Under the pieces are notes generated by a model. It searched no databases. It was given only the letters and a program-made list of their open reading frames with translations, and had not been told where the DNA came from. This document shows, piece after piece, positions 41,865 through 50,721 of a DNA stretch of 64,000 nt. Where the stretch lies: positions 310,001 through 374,000 of the forward strand of contig NZ_JACHXY010000002.1 in NCBI RefSeq assembly GCF_014192415.1, read 5' to 3'. The first letter of the stretch is position 1. Each line of letters opens with the position of its first letter. The position numbers were made by a program, and so were the translations under genes. The DNA is from Microbacterium proteolyticum (GTDB lineage: Bacteria; Actinomycetota; Actinomycetes; Actinomycetales; Microbacteriaceae).

Positions 41865-42707
41865 ATGGATCACATGCTGTTGGGTTTCGACGGCAGTGAA
41901 GCGTCCGTTGCCGCCCTGGAATGGGTCGCGCAGCGGGCGCGGCACGTTCCCTCACACGTCACGCTCACATCCGTCGCGGAGCTCTTCGAGTCCGAACGCG
42001 AACTGCGTCGCGTGAGCGAGGAGGGTGCCGACCTGCTCCGCAAGCTGGCACCGTCGGTGGCTGTCGAGACGAAGGTGATTCGTGGATGGATGCCAGGCGC
42101 GTTGTTGGAAAGCGAACAAGCCGCTGATCTCGTGGTGATCGGATCTCATCTCTACGCGCCGGTGCGCTCCACACTCAAGGGATGGGTGCCGTTGCGCGTT
42201 AGCGTGGCGGCGGCCATCCCGTCGTGCATTGTCCCATCCGGATGGCGCGAGCGACCCGGACCGGTCATCGTCGGATACGACGGTGACGGATCCGCAGACG
42301 CCGCCCTCCACTTCGCCGCATCTGAGGCCGCCCGCACGGAGCGAAAACTCCTGATCGTGCACGCATGGCCGATCAAGATGCTTCGCAAGCGGAACGAATC
42401 GGCGCACCAGGAGATGTTGGAGGAAGCGGTGCGCACAGTTTCCCGGGCATATCCGGGTTTACTCACCGAACACATTCTGATGGCGGACGATCCGGCGTTG
42501 GTCCTTGGAGCGTTGGCCCGCGATGCCTCGCTTGTCGTCATCGGCAGCCACCATCACGGCGCCCTGGCAGGAGGACTCCTCGGGACCGTCGCGTGGTACT
42601 TGGTGGGGTCGATGACCTCTCCTCTGTGCGTCGTACCGCCCGAATTCCTCCCTCCCCTGGAGATGAATTCCGACGTCGAACCCGCGCACACTTCTACGAC
42701 GGCGTGA
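41865..42707 (+). CDS. Universal stress protein, tandem Usp domains
   Basis: 280 aa. First domain MDHMLLGFDGSEASVAALEW with ADLVVIGSHLYAPVRSTLKG; second domain GPVIVGYDGDGSADAALHFA with LVVIGSHHHGALAGGLLGTV. ATG 41865 follows GAGGAG. Divergent from devS with 277 bp between them. The C-terminal tail (PPEFLPPLEMNSDVEPAHTS) extends past the usual fold. Confidence 0.88.
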   Translation: MDHMLLGFDGSEASVAALEWVAQRARHVPSHVTLTSVAELFESERELRRVSEEGADLLRKLAPSVAVETKVIRGWMPGALLESEQAADLVVIGSHLYAPVRSTLKGWVPLRVSVAAAIPSCIVPSGWRERPGPVIVGYDGDGSADAALHFAASEAARTERKLLIVHAWPIKMLRKRNESAHQEMLEEAVRTVSRAYPGLLTEHILMADDPALVLGALARDASLVVIGSHHHGALAGGLLGTVAWYLVGSMTSPLCVVPPEFLPPLEMNSDVEPAHTSTTA

Positions 42708-42713
42708 GGGTAC

Positions 42714-42727
42714 CGGACCAAAGTCCC
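42714..42727 (+). promoter_or_regulatory. DevR/DosR-like box upstream of the flavoprotein gene
   Basis: CGGACCAAAGTCCC, 35 bp before the ATG at 42762; it could overlap the -35 element, as activator sites often do. Confidence 0.55.
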
Positions 42728-42761
42728 GCGAGTCCGATGCCGATGAGTGTGTTGTGGGGTC

Positions 42762-43307
42762 ATGACCTCCGACAATGCTGGTGAAAAATGGGCCGACGAG
42801 ACCATCCACGTCATCAGTCCGGGGGTCTGTTGGAACCTACTGCGTCAGCAGTCTCTGGGGCGTCTGGCGATGAACGGAAAGACCGGACACCCCGCCATCT
42901 ATCCCGTGAACTACGCCGTATCCGGACCGGGGTTCTTCATCAGGACGGCAGCCGATTCCAAGGTGCGTCTGATCGCTGACGATCCTCGGGTCACCTTCGA
43001 AACGGACGCGCGTGACGGCGACCAATGGTGGAGCGTCGTGGCGACCGGGCTCGCCCATCACGTGACGGTGGATGCGGAGTTGCGCCAAGCGCGCAGCGTC
43101 ATGCCCCTGTCGGTCAACCCCGTGTCAAAGCTGTACGTCATTCGCGTGGAGGTCAGCAAAGTCACGGGTCGCCGCTTCACGGACGCGGGACCGAGAGATG
43201 CCCAGCGAGCGCGAGGGAAAGAGCAGACAGCTGCCCTCGCAGAGGAGATGGCATCTTCCCGCCCTGTCTTCATCTCTCATCGGGCGCCTCGCTCTCCGCG
43301 GGCGTGA
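42762..43307 (+). CDS. Pyridoxamine 5'-phosphate oxidase-like flavin-binding protein
   Basis: 181 aa split-barrel protein: CWNLLRQQSLGRLAMNGKTG, HPAIYPVNYAVSGPGFFIRT and VTFETDARDGDQWWSVVATG are the usual beta-barrel blocks of the PNPOx-like family. Members of this group are DosR targets in mycobacteria and often bind FMN or F420; the cofactor cannot be told from sequence alone. The C-terminus is a charged helix. Its stop overlaps the P-type ATPase GTG by 4 bp, giving an operon of this gene, the ATPase and devR. Confidence 0.85.
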   Translation: MTSDNAGEKWADETIHVISPGVCWNLLRQQSLGRLAMNGKTGHPAIYPVNYAVSGPGFFIRTAADSKVRLIADDPRVTFETDARDGDQWWSVVATGLAHHVTVDAELRQARSVMPLSVNPVSKLYVIRVEVSKVTGRRFTDAGPRDAQRARGKEQTAALAEEMASSRPVFISHRAPRSPRA

Positions 43308-45217
43308 GGGACGTCGTGGAGCAACCGCGCGGCGGCGTGCTCCCCCCGAAGCTGATCCTGGCCTTTTCCAGCGTCCTCATCGTGATCGCGTCGTGGTTCT
43401 GTGGACGAGCCGACGTTGCTCTCGCCTGTGCTGCGACGTATGCACTCACCCTGGCCACGCTGTCCGCTGTCGATTCGCTCCGCCGACTGGTGAACGGTCG
43501 ATTTGGCGTTGATGTGCTGGCCACCATTGCGATCGTGGCTGCGCTCATCGCCGGAGAGGTCTGGGCTGCGTTCATCGTCGGCCTCATGCTCGCGACCGGT
43601 GAGGGCCTTGAGAAGTACGCGAGTTGGAGGGCACGCAAAGATCTCCGTCAGCTCATCTCGACTGCTCCCACCCGCGCGCTCATCGCCCGCGCCGACGGCG
43701 CACCCGAAGAAGTCGGCATCTCGTCCGTGCGTGTCGGAGACACCGTCCTCGTTCGACAAGGGGAAGTGGTGCCCGTCGATTGCGTACTGCTGGACGCGAG
43801 CATCATTCTCGACGAGGCATCTCTCACCGGAGAGAGTCTTCCCCGAGAGGTGACCCGCGATCAGGACGTCTTGTCCGGGGCGATCAACCTGTCCGGCCTG
43901 TGCCGTATGCGAGCAGTCCGTCCCGAAGCGGACAGCCAGTACCAACGCATCGTCGAACTCGTTGCGCAGGCCGCCAACGCGAAAGCACCGATGGTGCGAC
44001 TGGCGGACAAAGTCGCCGGACCGTTCACTCTGGTAGCGCTGGCCATCTCTTTCGCCGCGGGTGCGTTGAGCGGAGAGTGGGGGCGCGCAGTCGCTGTGCT
44101 GGTGGTCGCCACTCCCTGCCCGTTGATCATCGCCGCTCCCGTGGCATTCGCGGGCGGAATAAGCCGCGCCGCGCGAGAGAAGATCATCGTTCGAAGCGGC
44201 GCAGCCCTCGAGCTCCTTTCACGCTCGCGAACCATCGCCTTCGACAAGACCGGCACTCTCACCTCGGGAGCGGCGTCCGTGGTCAGCGTCCGCTGCGCGT
44301 CGACGCTGACGCCGGATCGGCTTCTGAGCTTGGCCGCTGCAGCCGATAGCGTCTCTTCTCACGTCTATGCTGACGCCCTACGCCGGGCGAGTGCTGAACG
44401 CACCGTCTCGACCTTCGCAAGAGAGACCCCCGGTGTGGGCGTGGAAGCTCTCGTCGAGGGCCACCGCGTCATCCTGGGACGAAGGGGTTTCGTTTGTCGG
44501 GAGTCACCGCAAGCGCCGGATGATTCGGCAGATCGACCAGGTGTATCGGTCGTCTACGTGAGAGTCGACGATGGGCCTGTCGATGAGATCCTCCTCGCGG
44601 ACCCTCCCCGACCGAATGCGCGCGCCACCATCCACGTGCTCGTGAACGAGATGCATCAGCGCGTGCTGATGCTCAGCGGTGACGACGAGGAAACCGCCCG
44701 ATACGTCGCCGGCGAGGTCGGCATCACGTCGGTCTACGCCCCCTGCACACCTGCGCAGAAAGTCGCCATCATGCGCTCACAGCCCGACCGGCCCGCAGTG
44801 ATGGTGGGAGACGGCATCAATGATGCGCCCGTGCTCGCCGGCGCGGATGTCGGCATCGTCGTGGGAGGCCGTCACGCAACGCTCGCCAGCGAAGCGGCGG
44901 ACATCGTTCTCCTCAGAGATGACCTCGCAGACATCCTCCGCGCGCGCGAACACGCTCAACGCACCGTACGGATCGCCCGCCAGAGCATCCTGCTCGGTAT
45001 CTCGATGAGCCTCATCCTGATGTTCATCGCCGCTGCGGGTCTGCTACCCGCTCTCGCGGGCGCGTGGCTTCAAGAACTCGTCGACCTCTCGACGATCCTC
45101 TGGGCACTGAGAACCGCGTCCCCCTCTCGCCACGAGACCGTGCGACAACGAGGAGATGTCGCCGCGTCGGCAGTCCTGTCCCCCACTCCCGCGCCGGGGC
45201 TCAGTGGAGGAGGATGA
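43304..45217 (+). CDS. P1B-type heavy metal P-type ATPase with TPC motif
   Basis: 637 aa. Six to eight membrane helices, with no N-terminal metal-binding domain. Actuator motif SLTGESLP, transmembrane metal site VVVATPCPLIIAAPVAF (Thr-Pro-Cys, residues 270-272), phosphorylation loop FDKTGTLTSG (Asp314) and hinge VGDGINDAPVLAGADVG are intact. The TPC rather than CPC motif suggests a non-copper substrate, perhaps as in the TPC subclass of P1B pumps (inference). Translation is coupled to the flavoprotein gene and it lies directly before devR. Confidence 0.87.
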   Translation: MRDVVEQPRGGVLPPKLILAFSSVLIVIASWFCGRADVALACAATYALTLATLSAVDSLRRLVNGRFGVDVLATIAIVAALIAGEVWAAFIVGLMLATGEGLEKYASWRARKDLRQLISTAPTRALIARADGAPEEVGISSVRVGDTVLVRQGEVVPVDCVLLDASIILDEASLTGESLPREVTRDQDVLSGAINLSGLCRMRAVRPEADSQYQRIVELVAQAANAKAPMVRLADKVAGPFTLVALAISFAAGALSGEWGRAVAVLVVATPCPLIIAAPVAFAGGISRAAREKIIVRSGAALELLSRSRTIAFDKTGTLTSGAASVVSVRCASTLTPDRLLSLAAAADSVSSHVYADALRRASAERTVSTFARETPGVGVEALVEGHRVILGRRGFVCRESPQAPDDSADRPGVSVVYVRVDDGPVDEILLADPPRPNARATIHVLVNEMHQRVLMLSGDDEETARYVAGEVGITSVYAPCTPAQKVAIMRSQPDRPAVMVGDGINDAPVLAGADVGIVVGGRHATLASEAADIVLLRDDLADILRAREHAQRTVRIARQSILLGISMSLILMFIAAAGLLPALAGAWLQELVDLSTILWALRTASPSRHETVRQRGDVAASAVLSPTPAPGLSGGG

Positions 45218-45221
45218 ACAG

Positions 45222-45845
45222 ATGATCGGAGTCTTCCTGGTCGATGACCATGAGCTCGTCCGACGTGGCCTCGGAGACCTCATCGACCGCACCCCCGGCA
45301 TGAAGGTTGTCGGTGAGGCGGCGACAGCTCATCAGGCCCTCGGCCGGATCGAGGCCTGCCGCCCTGACGTCGTGGTTCTGGATGTGCAGCTACCCGACGG
45401 AAACGGTATCGACCTCTGCCGGGATATCCGGTCCCGTACAGACATCCCGTGCATCATCCTCACCGCCTTCGATGATGAAGAATCCGTCCAGGCAGCCGTT
45501 CTCGCGGGCGCAGGCGCCTTCGCACTGAAGACAGTGACAGGCCGTCGGCTCATCGAAGACATCAGGGCGGTCAGTTCAGGCAGAGTGCTGCTGATGACGA
45601 CCCCCCGCACACGGTTCAGCGAGGCACAGCTCGGCGATCGGGAAGACCCACGAATGGGTGCCCTCGGGATACGCGAGCGGCAAGTCCTGGACGGCATCGC
45701 CGACGGTCTGACGAACCGTGAAATCGGGCGCAAGCTGAGTCTGGCCGAGAAGACCGTCAAGAACTACGTGTCCTCGCTCTTGTTGAAACTGGGGATGACA
45801 TCGCGTACCCAAGCTGCTCTGTTCCGACGCGATCACATGGGGTGA
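45222..45845 (+). CDS. devR: DevR/DosR-like response regulator (NarL family)
   Basis: 207 aa. Receiver with MIGVFLVDDHELVRRGLGDL, Asp54 in VVVLDVQLPDGNGIDLCRDI, and Lys103; C-terminal LuxR-type HTH RERQVLDGIADGLTNREIGR with LAEKTVKNYVSSLLLKLGM. The receiver start, the PDGNGI-LCRD block and the EKTVKNYVS recognition helix closely match mycobacterial DevR. ATG 45222 follows GGAGGAGG. It ends the flavoprotein-ATPase-devR operon and is the likely regulator of all boxes in the island. Confidence 0.9.
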   Translation: MIGVFLVDDHELVRRGLGDLIDRTPGMKVVGEAATAHQALGRIEACRPDVVVLDVQLPDGNGIDLCRDIRSRTDIPCIILTAFDDEESVQAAVLAGAGAFALKTVTGRRLIEDIRAVSSGRVLLMTTPRTRFSEAQLGDREDPRMGALGIRERQVLDGIADGLTNREIGRKLSLAEKTVKNYVSSLLLKLGMTSRTQAALFRRDHMG

Positions 45846-45851
45846 CAAAGC

Positions 45852-45911
45852 GGACGAAAAGTCCACGGGCGGGACTGTAGCCCCTGATGAGGCAGAAGGG
45901 ACCAAGGTCCC
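45852..45911 (+). promoter_or_regulatory. Three DevR/DosR-like boxes downstream of devR
   Basis: GGACGAAAAGTCC (45852-45864), GGGACTGTAGCCC (45871-45883) and the perfect dyad GGGACCAAGGTCCC (45898-45911). They precede the fourth Usp gene, whose ATG is 163 bp further on, so a long leader or an unseen start must lie between. Confidence 0.58.
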
Positions 45912-46073
45912 TGGCGACGGCGTCGCGCGCTTCTAGCATCGCCATCACGCACCCCACGGGCAACGTCAACGATTCGGGCTCGGTACGCAGACGCTCGTGG
46001 GGTGCACAACATCGGTGCGCGGCTCGGCATCCTCTCCCACTCGCAAGAACGATCGTCATCCCCAGGAGACCTC

Positions 46074-46520
46074 ATGGACCACAACAGTGGAAAGAGCATC
46101 GTCGTCGGCGTGGACGCATCCCCGCCTGCGGTCGCTGCGCTTCGACTCGCGGCACAGCTTGCTCGAGCACTCGACGCCCCGCTTCACGTCGTAACGACCT
46201 GGTCCTATCCGCCATTCTCCGAATACTCCGCTATCACCGTCTGGGACCCGGAAGAGGAGGCGGACATCGTCCTGACGGAATCCGTCAAAGGAGCTTTCGG
46301 CGATTCGCCTCCTGCGGGTCTGACCCGAGAGGTGCTCGAAGGCGCCCCATCCCCCGCCCTCATCGATGTCAGCGCATCGAGCCGCATGCTCGTCCTCGGC
46401 AACAGGGGTCGAGGCGGGTTCGCCAGTCTCCTCCTCGGCTCCGTCAGCGCCGCATGCGTCGCACACGCCGTATGCCCCGTCCTGGTCGTTCATGCGAACG
46501 ATCACCTGGACCAGGCCTGA
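46074..46520 (+). CDS. Universal stress protein, single domain
   Basis: 148 aa single Usp domain with SIVVGVDASPPAVAALRLAA and the complete ATP-binding loop VLGNRGRGGFASLLLGSVSA (G-x2-G-x9-G-S). Unlike its tandem neighbours it should bind ATP. ATG 46074 has AGGAGA six bases upstream. A 10-bp inverted repeat (GCACCCCACG / CGTGGGGTGC, 45949-46005) lies in the leader. Confidence 0.9.
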   Translation: MDHNSGKSIVVGVDASPPAVAALRLAAQLARALDAPLHVVTTWSYPPFSEYSAITVWDPEEEADIVLTESVKGAFGDSPPAGLTREVLEGAPSPALIDVSASSRMLVLGNRGRGGFASLLLGSVSAACVAHAVCPVLVVHANDHLDQA

Positions 46521-46783
46521 CGCCGGCTCCTGCTCTGCGCTTTCACGGGTGTGCGACGCGACCCGTTTTGCAACCGGAAGCGGGTTCACCGACGTGTGTT
46601 CCCGCTGAACTGTTCGACGCCTGACCCGGAGTGGCCCGGGGTTTGAAACAGGACCAATCTCCAAAAGGAACGAAGAGGACGAGTATCGGGGCGCTCGACG
46701 ATCGACTCCTGTACGCCCCAGACGTGCCAGAACGCAGGGTGACCCACCCCCGGGGTGGTTCCGCTCCCGCGGGAGTCACGTCG

Positions 46784-47716
46784 TTATGGCGCAGCGTTGG
46801 CCAACAAAGCCGCGCCACGCATGGCGCCAACGAGCCCAGAATGCTCGTGACGCGGAGCCCGGATCGTCGGAGGCGCCGTGGGCGACCGGAGAAGGGCGAG
46901 ATGCTCAGCCGTCACTTCGCGCAAGTTCCGTATGGAAGAAACGCCGCCGCCTACGACCACCGTCTCCGCCGCCGTGAAGTACAGCCCGCTGAGTATCACC
47001 TGCGCGAGGGTGTAGGCGACTACTTCAAGAATCTCATCCGGCTTCTCTCCGTCGGCCATACGCGACTGCACCGCGGGTCCTGCGGCCAGACCCTCCGCGC
47101 AGTCTTCATGCAGCGGGCAGATCCCGGCGAAACGGTCCGACTTATGCCGTCGGACGAACAGGTGACCACCCTCTGGGTATCCCCGCCCTTGCAGTGGTTT
47201 CCCGTCCAGTGTGATCCCTAGCCCGATGCCGGTCCCGACCGTCAGATAGAGAAGGTTTTCGTTTCGAGCTTCCGGGTTGGTCGCCTCGCCGAGCGCGGCT
47301 GCGGTGACGTCGCTGTAGACGACGGTTGGCTTGGCAGCCACCGCGCTGAGCCCCGCGAGGAGGGAGATGCCCTCCCATTTCCGCTTGGGGGTGTCGAAAA
47401 TCGTTCCATATGTGGGAGAACTGCTTTCGACATCGAGGGGACCGAAACTGGCCACACCCAGAGCCGTCACGGGAAGGGAGGCGGTCCAGCTGGCGAACGC
47501 CGCGTCGACGGCTGCCAACGTCTCTTCCGGCGAGGTCGTCTCGATTCGATGCTGGAGGAGAATAGTCGTCGGATCCTCTACCGCCGCCAGCCCGAATACG
47601 GTCTTCGTTCCCCCGGTCTCCACGCCTGCGACCAGTGGTCGACTCTGGGTGGAGTCGACCCAGAAGCCGTTCGCCTGGGAAGGTTGGAGAGCCCGGGGAT
47701 GCTGCTTTCCCGCCAT
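46784..47716 (-). CDS. ROK-family sugar kinase, manno/fructokinase type
   Basis: 310 aa. AGVETGGTKTVFGLAAVEDP, then TTSPEETLAAVDAAF, is the opening of the fructokinase/mannokinase branch of ROK kinases; TVGTGIGLGITLDG binds ATP and EGGHLFVRRHKSDRFAGICP with CPLHEDCAEGLAAGPA is the zinc-binding segment of that branch. It would phosphorylate mannose or fructose released by the locus. Last gene of the minus-strand sugar operon; its ATG overlaps the esterase stop by one base. A weak hairpin (46744-46758) follows. Confidence 0.87.
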   Translation of the reverse strand: MAGKQHPRALQPSQANGFWVDSTQSRPLVAGVETGGTKTVFGLAAVEDPTTILLQHRIETTSPEETLAAVDAAFASWTASLPVTALGVASFGPLDVESSSPTYGTIFDTPKRKWEGISLLAGLSAVAAKPTVVYSDVTAAALGEATNPEARNENLLYLTVGTGIGLGITLDGKPLQGRGYPEGGHLFVRRHKSDRFAGICPLHEDCAEGLAAGPAVQSRMADGEKPDEILEVVAYTLAQVILSGLYFTAAETVVVGGGVSSIRNLREVTAEHLALLRSPTAPPTIRAPRHEHSGLVGAMRGAALLANAAP

Positions 47717-48342
47717 CACGTGATGAGGTTCTGACGACGTGCCCAGGCGACCCACTGGTCGGCGATGAGCTGGTGCCCATCTGCGGCCGGATGCACTCCG
47801 TCCTCGGTTGCACGCAGCACGCCGCCTCGAGTGGCGAGAGCTCGAAAGAGTCCGTCGAGTTCGATGACGTCGAGGTGATGCTTCGAGGCGACATGGTGGA
47901 CCGCTGCGATCTTCTCGTTGAGATCTTCTTCGTGCCAAGCCTGCTGTGCATCGTTGAACGGCACCAAGAAGGGCTCCAGGAGAACGATTCGCGGCGCGCC
48001 GGTCTCGAGAGCTCGCACGAGCAGCGAGTCGTACGTGGACTCGAACTCGGAAGCGGGGGTGGGGGCTCCCGCGTCGTAACGGCGCCACATGTCGTTGATG
48101 CCGACCATTACGGTCAGCACGTCCGGCTTCTCAGCGAGAACGTCTCTGTCCCATCGTGCTTCCAGATCGACGGCGCGGTCGCCCCCGACGCCGCGGTTGA
48201 GGATAGTCAGTTGGGACACCGGTGTGTTGACCATCTCGTGGATACGGCGAACGTAGCCGGCGCCGTAGTGCCCAGAGGGGTCGGTCCGACGTCCGGCGTC
48301 AGTGATGCTGTCGCCGATGAACACGGCGGTGGGCGTAGTCAT
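47716..48342 (-). CDS. Cytoplasmic SGNH/GDSL hydrolase
   Basis: 208 aa. Blocks: VFIGDSITDAGRRTD (Ser12), LNRGVGGDRAVDLEARW (Gly), VMVGINDMWRRY (Asn) and EDGVHPAADGHQLIAD (Asp-His). No signal peptide, so it acts inside the cell, probably removing acetyl groups from imported oligosaccharides. The start is at 48342 and the neighbouring GH130 gene ends 99 bp upstream. Confidence 0.88.
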   Translation of the reverse strand: MTTPTAVFIGDSITDAGRRTDPSGHYGAGYVRRIHEMVNTPVSQLTILNRGVGGDRAVDLEARWDRDVLAEKPDVLTVMVGINDMWRRYDAGAPTPASEFESTYDSLLVRALETGAPRIVLLEPFLVPFNDAQQAWHEEDLNEKIAAVHHVASKHHLDVIELDGLFRALATRGGVLRATEDGVHPAADGHQLIADQWVAWARRQNLIT

Positions 48343-48441
48343 ATGTGCTCCGATCTGTGAGGCGGTTGGGGAGGTGACAACGTGGTCCGGTGCGGGAATG
48401 CGGCGCATCCAGCCGACAGGCTGTCGTCGCGCGCCCACGCA

Positions 48442-49602
48442 CTACTCGTCAGCGTTGACCTGGTGACCGACTGCGGTGGGGTCTCTTTCGGACTCCGCCG
48501 CGGTCGAGTCGGTGGGCCCGATGAAACGTGTCCCATTGCGGTCCAGTCCGTTATGGGTCCGGCGCGAACGATAGAAGTGCAGCTGTCGCTGGTCGAGTGG
48601 TGCGTCCCATCCCTGTGCGAAGAGAAGAGTGTCGTGCCAGCGGGTCAGTCCACCCCATGCGAGCGTGCCGCCGCGCGCGATGTCGATCTGCGAGAAGGGG
48701 TCGTCGAGCGAGTAGAGCGCCTGACCGGCTGACCACTGGCCGTGGTGGTCGTAGAAGAAGTCGAGGAGGAGGCGGTCGCCTTCGACGTATGCAGTGGCGA
48801 CCTCGTGGATGGTTCCGTCGAGCGGGCTGAGATCCAGGTAGGCCTCGGGGCGGAACTCCCAGCGCATTCCGTCGGGCGAGGTGCCGACGTGGAGCACCCC
48901 GTTGAATCCTTCGGACACGTACATGAGGTATTCGCCGTTGATCTTCACGGCCGACCCGTCTGCGGCTCGGGGGATGACCGCCCCTTTGGCCCACAGGAGG
49001 GACTGTTCCCGTGGGGTGACCGCGCCGATCTTTTCCCAGGTCTCGAGATCGGACGACACCGCCAGGCTGATGTCGCACCCGACGCTGTCAACCGGATAAC
49101 CGGGAGACGGGTGAGCGGCGCGGTCCTGCTCGCCGACCGGGAACACCGCGTTGTAATAGAGGTGGTAGACGTCGCCGAAGCGGTAGATTTTTGGATCTTC
49201 CACCCCATACGCCTCGTTCGACGCGATCGGCCAGATCGTGGGGTTCGTCGGGTCGTCGATCCACCGGCCGCCCTGGTACGTCGCATGGCCGATGCGGGAG
49301 GCGAGGGACTCTTTCCGGGGCGATGCGCGATAGAAGAGGTGCAGGACGTCCTTGGCGACGATGGTGGTCGGGTTGATGATGGATTCACTCGTCCACCCGG
49401 ACCCGGTCGGATCCTGCCACTGGTGTGTGGGTGTGAACCGGAGTGCCGGGTCCTCCTCGAATCCCTTGATGAGCCACTCGTGGTCCTCGTACTGAGCGAA
49501 GAACGCAAGCTGGCTCAGTGCCTCAGTGCGGTCGTTACGGCTCTCATCGGCAAGGACTTGGTCTGCGCTGCGGGTGTCGACGTTGTCGGTGGTCCCGCTC
49601 AT
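48442..49602 (-). CDS. GH130-like glycoside phosphorylase/hydrolase, first copy
   Basis: 386 aa five-bladed beta-propeller of the GH130 type: IINPTTIVAKDVLHLFYRAS, ASNEAYGVEDPKIYRFGDVY, SSDLETWEKIGAV, LLWAKGAVIPRAADG and DGTIHEVATAYVEGDRLLLD. GVEDPK carries the catalytic Asp region of the family. GH130 enzymes split beta-mannosides, usually with phosphate to give mannose 1-phosphate. Sequence divergence from the second copy suggests a different linkage or role. ATG 49602 overlaps the upstream gene's stop. Confidence 0.78.
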   Translation of the reverse strand: MSGTTDNVDTRSADQVLADESRNDRTEALSQLAFFAQYEDHEWLIKGFEEDPALRFTPTHQWQDPTGSGWTSESIINPTTIVAKDVLHLFYRASPRKESLASRIGHATYQGGRWIDDPTNPTIWPIASNEAYGVEDPKIYRFGDVYHLYYNAVFPVGEQDRAAHPSPGYPVDSVGCDISLAVSSDLETWEKIGAVTPREQSLLWAKGAVIPRAADGSAVKINGEYLMYVSEGFNGVLHVGTSPDGMRWEFRPEAYLDLSPLDGTIHEVATAYVEGDRLLLDFFYDHHGQWSAGQALYSLDDPFSQIDIARGGTLAWGGLTRWHDTLLFAQGWDAPLDQRQLHFYRSRRTHNGLDRNGTRFIGPTDSTAAESERDPTAVGHQVNADE

Positions 49603-50684
49603 CACGCGGTCCGTTCAAGGCGAGCGACGCCGATCCGAGCGTCCGCCATGCCATAGAAGACGAAGGCTGTGCCGTCGATCTCTTCGATGGCGGTCGGAAA
49701 AACGACATTGGCGACGGGTCCGTCACGTTCTTCGCGCAGCTCTGGAGACATCAGCGGCAGCTCGGTTCGCGCGAGGATCACGGTCGGGTCATCGAGGTCC
49801 AGCAACATGGCTCCGACGCTGTAGTGCACCCCCGTCTGCAGGTCGAAAGCGCTGCCGACGATCTCACCGGAGACGCCGTGGTGGAGGAGAAGCCAACCCT
49901 CGGGGGTGCGTACCGGCGGTGGTCCAGCTCCGATCTTGAGCTGCTCCCACTCATAGAGCGGACCCGCCAAGAGACGGTGGTTCGCGGGACGGGTGAGCGC
50001 GGCGATGTCTTGCTGGACTTCTGCCAAGCGGATGTAGGAGATCCAGATGCTCGGGCGGGAGTCATCGATGCCCGTGGGGAGCGCGGCAGGCTCCTGGGGA
50101 CGAGTGAAGCTGAAGTCCCACATTGGGCGGTGAAGCATCGCGATGCTGGGGGTTCCGTCTGGTCCGGTGACGACGTCTGGGAAGAAGACGACGTCCTTGT
50201 TCGGGTAAAGGTTGAGGTCGACACCGAGCGCGTCGTCGTAGACAAACGCGATCGGGCCCAGACGGGTCCACGTCTCGGCGTCCTCGGACACAGCAAGAGC
50301 CGGACGCGGTCCCGTGGGGCCGAATGCCACGTACGTCATAACGTGGAGGCCGAGCGGCGCCACGGTCGTGATGCGAGGGTCTTCGGTTCCGCCGTGCTGC
50401 AGCCCGTACTCCCACGAGCGTTCGGGCTCGAGGGCGACGCCATCGCGGTGCACGCCGACCGGGCGCCCCGCGTGAATCTCGATGTGTGCGGTGCCCACCC
50501 GGGAGTAATTGCCAGCGGCCACCAGACGGGCGAACAAGCGGAGCGTGCCATCGGAAGCCCGCGCTGTAGCGGGGTTCAGGACTCCTTCGGCCTCCAGCGG
50601 GTTGCCGGACTCTGGCTGCATGAGGATGCCCTCGCGAATGAGCTGGTACGGGACAGTGGTTTGTGGAGAGAGGATCTGAGACAT
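49602..50684 (-). CDS. GH130-like glycoside phosphorylase/hydrolase, second copy
   Basis: 360 aa. More canonical than its neighbour: LNPATARASDGTLRLFARLV, QHGGTEDPRITTVAPLG (catalytic Asp), NKDVVFFPDVV, KIGAGPPPVRTPEGWLLLHH (phosphate-binding region), VGAMLLDLDDPTVILARTEL and ANVVFPTAIEEIDGTAFVFY. These match beta-mannoside phosphorylases. ATG 50684 is preceded by AGGGAACATCT. Coupled to the first copy by TGATG. Confidence 0.85.
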   Translation of the reverse strand: MSQILSPQTTVPYQLIREGILMQPESGNPLEAEGVLNPATARASDGTLRLFARLVAAGNYSRVGTAHIEIHAGRPVGVHRDGVALEPERSWEYGLQHGGTEDPRITTVAPLGLHVMTYVAFGPTGPRPALAVSEDAETWTRLGPIAFVYDDALGVDLNLYPNKDVVFFPDVVTGPDGTPSIAMLHRPMWDFSFTRPQEPAALPTGIDDSRPSIWISYIRLAEVQQDIAALTRPANHRLLAGPLYEWEQLKIGAGPPPVRTPEGWLLLHHGVSGEIVGSAFDLQTGVHYSVGAMLLDLDDPTVILARTELPLMSPELREERDGPVANVVFPTAIEEIDGTAFVFYGMADARIGVARLERTA

Positions 50685-50721
50685 AGATGTTCCCTGGAGG
50701 TGCGGGCGAGTAAGTAGGGGG

